Source: VGWB01 sp964614245 (GTDB taxonomy: Bacteria > Bacteroidota > Ignavibacteria > UBA10030). From it: 26,723 nucleotides of DNA. Position numbers and translations under genes: made by a program. Of this stretch, positions 25,038 through 26,723 are shown piece by piece. Position 1 is the stretch's first letter. The number at the start of each line of letters is the position of its first letter. The notes beneath the pieces are model-generated. The model was given only the letters and a program-made list of their open reading frames with translations. It was not told where the DNA came from and did not search any database. The stretch spans positions 1 to 26,723 of the forward strand of contig CAZTKU010000015.1 of NCBI GenBank assembly GCA_964614245.1, in the 5' to 3' direction.

Positions 25038-25304
25038 TTAATCGGTAAGCTGGCCCTCCAACCGAATGATCCGTTCCTGCAGCTGCCTGATCAGCTTCCG
25101 CTGCTCAACGGCAATTGAGATCACAATGCTTTCGAACGGGATCGTCCGCATGGCATAGAAGTTCTCAGCGAGGTGCAGCTTCGCCGCGCGGAACACGTCA
25201 TCGAATACCTCTTGGTCCTCTTTGCGAAGTCCCCGCCGGTACTTCGACCAGCTTGCGATCTCGCTGTCGATAATATTCGTAAAGGTCGGGACCGTGCGTC
25301 CCAT
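25038..25304 (-). CDS. Small uncharacterised protein of the PolB locus (MGRTVP-type)
   Basis: This 88-aa protein begins MGRTVPTFTNIIDSEIASW and continues with a charged helical part (YRRGLRKEDQEVFDDVFRAAKLH), then TIPFESIVISIAVEQRKLI and a heptad-like coiled-coil end (LIRQLQERIIRLEGQL). I recall similar small proteins with MGRT-type starts in archaea, possibly beside DNA polymerase or RecA-like genes, but cannot name the family with certainty. The ATG at 25304 is taken as start, with AGGAG nine bases upstream. An ATG at 25313 and a TTG at 25346 are also in frame. The gene overlaps the end of the RecA-like gene out of frame by at least 107 bases. It is convergent with the Fic gene (22-base gap). 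It may be an adaptor between the ATPase and the polymerase; that is inference. Confidence 0.7.
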   Translation of the reverse strand: MGRTVPTFTNIIDSEIASWSKYRRGLRKEDQEVFDDVFRAAKLHLAENFYAMRTIPFESIVISIAVEQRKLIRQLQERIIRLEGQLTD

Positions 25305-26034
25305 AGCGATCATCTCCTCTCCCCTGATATGGACGCGTAGGAGCAAGTCTTAGACTGGCCCCTACAGGATACTTGGTTGGAATAATTTCCTGCGCTGTCC
25401 GCTCCAGAAACAACTGCGGCGTTTGTGCCTCATCGAGCTCCAGGCGATAGACCCGATCCATGCTCCCCTTGAGCGTTGTAAACAGTTGGTTGCGTTCTTT
25501 CGGGAGGACATTCCATTCCGTGCAGGTTAACAGCACCGAGATGCCGTCAGCTTTCATTCCCTGCAGCACGAGCAGAAGTCGCTTGAGAATGTGCTGCACC
25601 TCGCGGAACGATGCCTGCTCGTCGTAGAACGTGTCGAGCAAACCGAAGATCATTGCCGTGTTCGAATGAATGGCTTTGAGAAACGAGGGAAGCCGGTTGG
25701 CAATCGCTTGCTCCATTTGATAGCAGGTGAACCCACGTGAGATGAAAATGCGATGAAGGAATCGATCAGGATCCAGGCGTCGCTCCCGGGCAAAACGAGA
25801 CAGCAAATGAACGTTGAACTGATTGCAACCATCAACCACGGCGATCGGCCTCCCCTTCGCCATCGCGTGGGCCGCCATCCTGAGCGAAAGCTGAAAAATC
25901 AGGTTATCGCCGTACAGCAAATAGATCTTTCCCGGCGGCGCGACAAACGATTGAACCAACGCTTGCGACGAAACCGGTTGAACGGCACGAGATGAGTCAA
26001 CGGGTATCATTGGCTTCTCGACGACGAATTTCAT
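25198..26034 (-). CDS. RecA-superfamily ATPase-like protein with degenerate Walker A (ImuA/RadA-like role suspected)
   Basis: This 278-aa protein looks like a RecA/RadA-fold domain: GKIYLLYGDNLIFQLSLRMA (35-54) sits where Walker A should be but lacks the GKT/GKS. A strand IAVVDGCNQFNVHLL follows, then a RadA-like segment FISRGFTCYQMEQAI (97-111), a Walker B-like AMIFGLLDTFYDEQ (127-140) and a strand SVLLTCTEW (166-174). ATP hydrolysis is therefore uncertain. RecA paralogs without full catalytic motifs serve in bacterial mutasomes (ImuA), and this gene is the first of the PolB locus. The last about 35 residues are encoded in the overlap with the small downstream gene and look low in conservation. 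The ATG lies only 33 bases from the divergent SRAP gene. Confidence 0.72.
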   Translation of the reverse strand: MKFVVEKPMIPVDSSRAVQPVSSQALVQSFVAPPGKIYLLYGDNLIFQLSLRMAAHAMAKGRPIAVVDGCNQFNVHLLSRFARERRLDPDRFLHRIFISRGFTCYQMEQAIANRLPSFLKAIHSNTAMIFGLLDTFYDEQASFREVQHILKRLLLVLQGMKADGISVLLTCTEWNVLPKERNQLFTTLKGSMDRVYRLELDEAQTPQLFLERTAQEIIPTKYPVGASLRLAPTRPYQGRGDDRYGTHGPDLYEYYRQRDRKLVEVPAGTSQRGPRGIR

Positions 26035-26039
26035 ATTTT
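26010..26039 (+). promoter_or_regulatory. Possible promoter of the SRAP gene
   Basis: TTGGCT (26010-26015) and TATTTT (26034-26039) are 18 bases apart, reading toward the SRAP gene, whose ATG at 26068 is preceded by GGAGA. The site lies mostly within the start of the divergent RecA-like gene, as it must because only 33 bases separate the two genes. The match is weak, so this is a candidate only. Confidence 0.25.
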
Positions 26040-26067
26040 TCAGAAAACATCATCCGGAGACACCACG

Positions 26068-26723
26068 ATGTGCGGCCGCTACGCCCTGATCGACGGCAAG
26101 AGAGTGCTCGCCACCTTTGCACAGCTCCATAAAGTAAAGGATGCAGGACAGGCACTCAAAGAGCTCCCCCGCTACAACGCTTCACCAATGCAACGCTTAC
26201 CCGTCTTCGCCATCCGGAGCGACGAGCTGGTTGCCGAGCAGATGCAGTGGTGGCTGATTCCACATTGGGCGAAAGACGCAAAGCCGAGTTTTTCCTCGTT
26301 CAATGCAAAAGGGGAAACGATTGAGCAAAGCAAGCTGTTCGCCCCCTATTTCAAAGGAAGCCGCTGCCTCGTCCCCGCCGAGGCGTTCTACGAGTGGCAG
26401 CGTGTCACCACCACACACGACGTGCGCGGCAAACCGAAGAAAGTCGAAGAGAAACACCCAATCTGCATCCGGATGAAGGATGAATCTCCGTTTATGTTTG
26501 CCGGACTGTTTTCAATCTGGAAAGACCCCGAAGGAAAAGAGCATCCTACGTTCACGATTATCACCACGGAGCCGAATGAGCTGATGGCTCCGATTCACAA
26601 CCGCATGCCGGTGATCCTCCCCGAACAGCACTTCGAGCAGTGGCTCGACCGGGCGTATAAAGACACCGATCATTTGAAAACGCTCCTCGTTCCGTATCCC
26701 GCCAAGGAGATGAAAGCCTACCG
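26068..26723 (+). CDS. SRAP domain protein (HMCES/YedK family), 3' end outside window
   Basis: The frame runs from ATG 26068 to the window edge, about 218 codons, so the C-terminus is missing. SRAP proteins form a covalent thiazolidine crosslink with abasic sites in single-stranded DNA and protect them. The catalytic Cys2 (exposed after Met removal) in MCGRY is present. So are Asn79 in FNAKGET, Glu105 in PAEAFYEW and His177 in PIHNRMPVIL, which match the YedK Asn75, Glu105 and His160 positions. The start has GGAGA seven bases upstream. It diverges from the RecA-like gene across 33 bases, so the two are probably regulated together. That fits with damage tolerance at abasic sites and bypass by the PolB encoded nearby. 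Confidence 0.95.
   Translation, partial: MCGRYALIDGKRVLATFAQLHKVKDAGQALKELPRYNASPMQRLPVFAIRSDELVAEQMQWWLIPHWAKDAKPSFSSFNAKGETIEQSKLFAPYFKGSRCLVPAEAFYEWQRVTTTHDVRGKPKKVEEKHPICIRMKDESPFMFAGLFSIWKDPEGKEHPTFTIITTEPNELMAPIHNRMPVILPEQHFEQWLDRAYKDTDHLKTLLVPYPAKEMKAY

Noticed and set aside
1..26723. CRISPR arrays, rRNA, tRNA genes, insertion sequences
   Set aside because: No regularly spaced direct repeats, no rRNA- or tRNA-like sequence and no transposase frame were seen by reading.

Overview
The window is a contiguous piece of a bacterial chromosome, probably from the Bacteroidota/Ignavibacteriota (FCB) group. The evidence is a subtilase with a C-terminal sorting domain of the type IX secretion (Por) kind, a GldA/GldF/GldG/DUF4340-type ABC gene set, a multi-gene SurA/parvulin cluster next to a MoxR ATPase, and starts that often lack a strong Shine-Dalgarno. 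Base composition is moderately GC-rich, apart from an AT-rich island at about 23.7-25.0 kb. I see 22 protein genes and no rRNA, tRNA or CRISPR array. All genes are on the minus strand except a Fic gene and the right-most SRAP gene. No gap between genes exceeds about 200 bases.

Layout, in minus-strand transcription order from right to left. (a) 20.3-26.7 kb is a DNA-repair-like neighbourhood: a plus-strand SRAP (HMCES/YedK) gene cut by the window edge and diverging from a degenerate RecA-fold ATPase, then a small 88-aa protein, a family B DNA polymerase with eroded exonuclease motifs and an altered motif C, and a PA0069-type radical SAM protein. A low-GC Fic gene sits in the opposite orientation inside this set. 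(b) 15.7-20.1 kb holds an ABC system (GldA-like ATPase, GldF-like permease, GldG-like auxiliary protein, DUF4340 protein) behind a good sigma70-like promoter. (c) 11.4-15.5 kb holds three consecutive periplasmic chaperone/prolyl-isomerase genes: a 667-aa lipoprotein with three parvulin-like segments, a 288-aa lipoprotein, and SurA. (d) 9.8-11.3 kb holds a four-helix-bundle (23S intervening-sequence type) gene and a MoxR ATPase. (e) 3.8-9.8 kb holds a secreted subtilase, a membrane VWA protein, a secreted esterase and a VanX-family dipeptidase with an extra N-terminal domain. (f) 1-3.7 kb holds a cation diffusion facilitator with three C-terminal dimerisation-type domains, then a tightly coupled ABC ATPase, ABC-2 permease and thioredoxin-like protein cut by the left edge.

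Most of the window concerns the cell envelope: outer-membrane protein folding, secreted hydrolases, ABC exporters and metal efflux. The right end is a separate DNA damage-response module. Its set of RecA-like ATPase, small coiled-coil-ended protein, unusual PolB, radical SAM protein and SRAP recalls the ImuA-ImuB-DnaE2 mutasome in architecture but is built around a B-family polymerase. It is the best candidate here for an under-described system.
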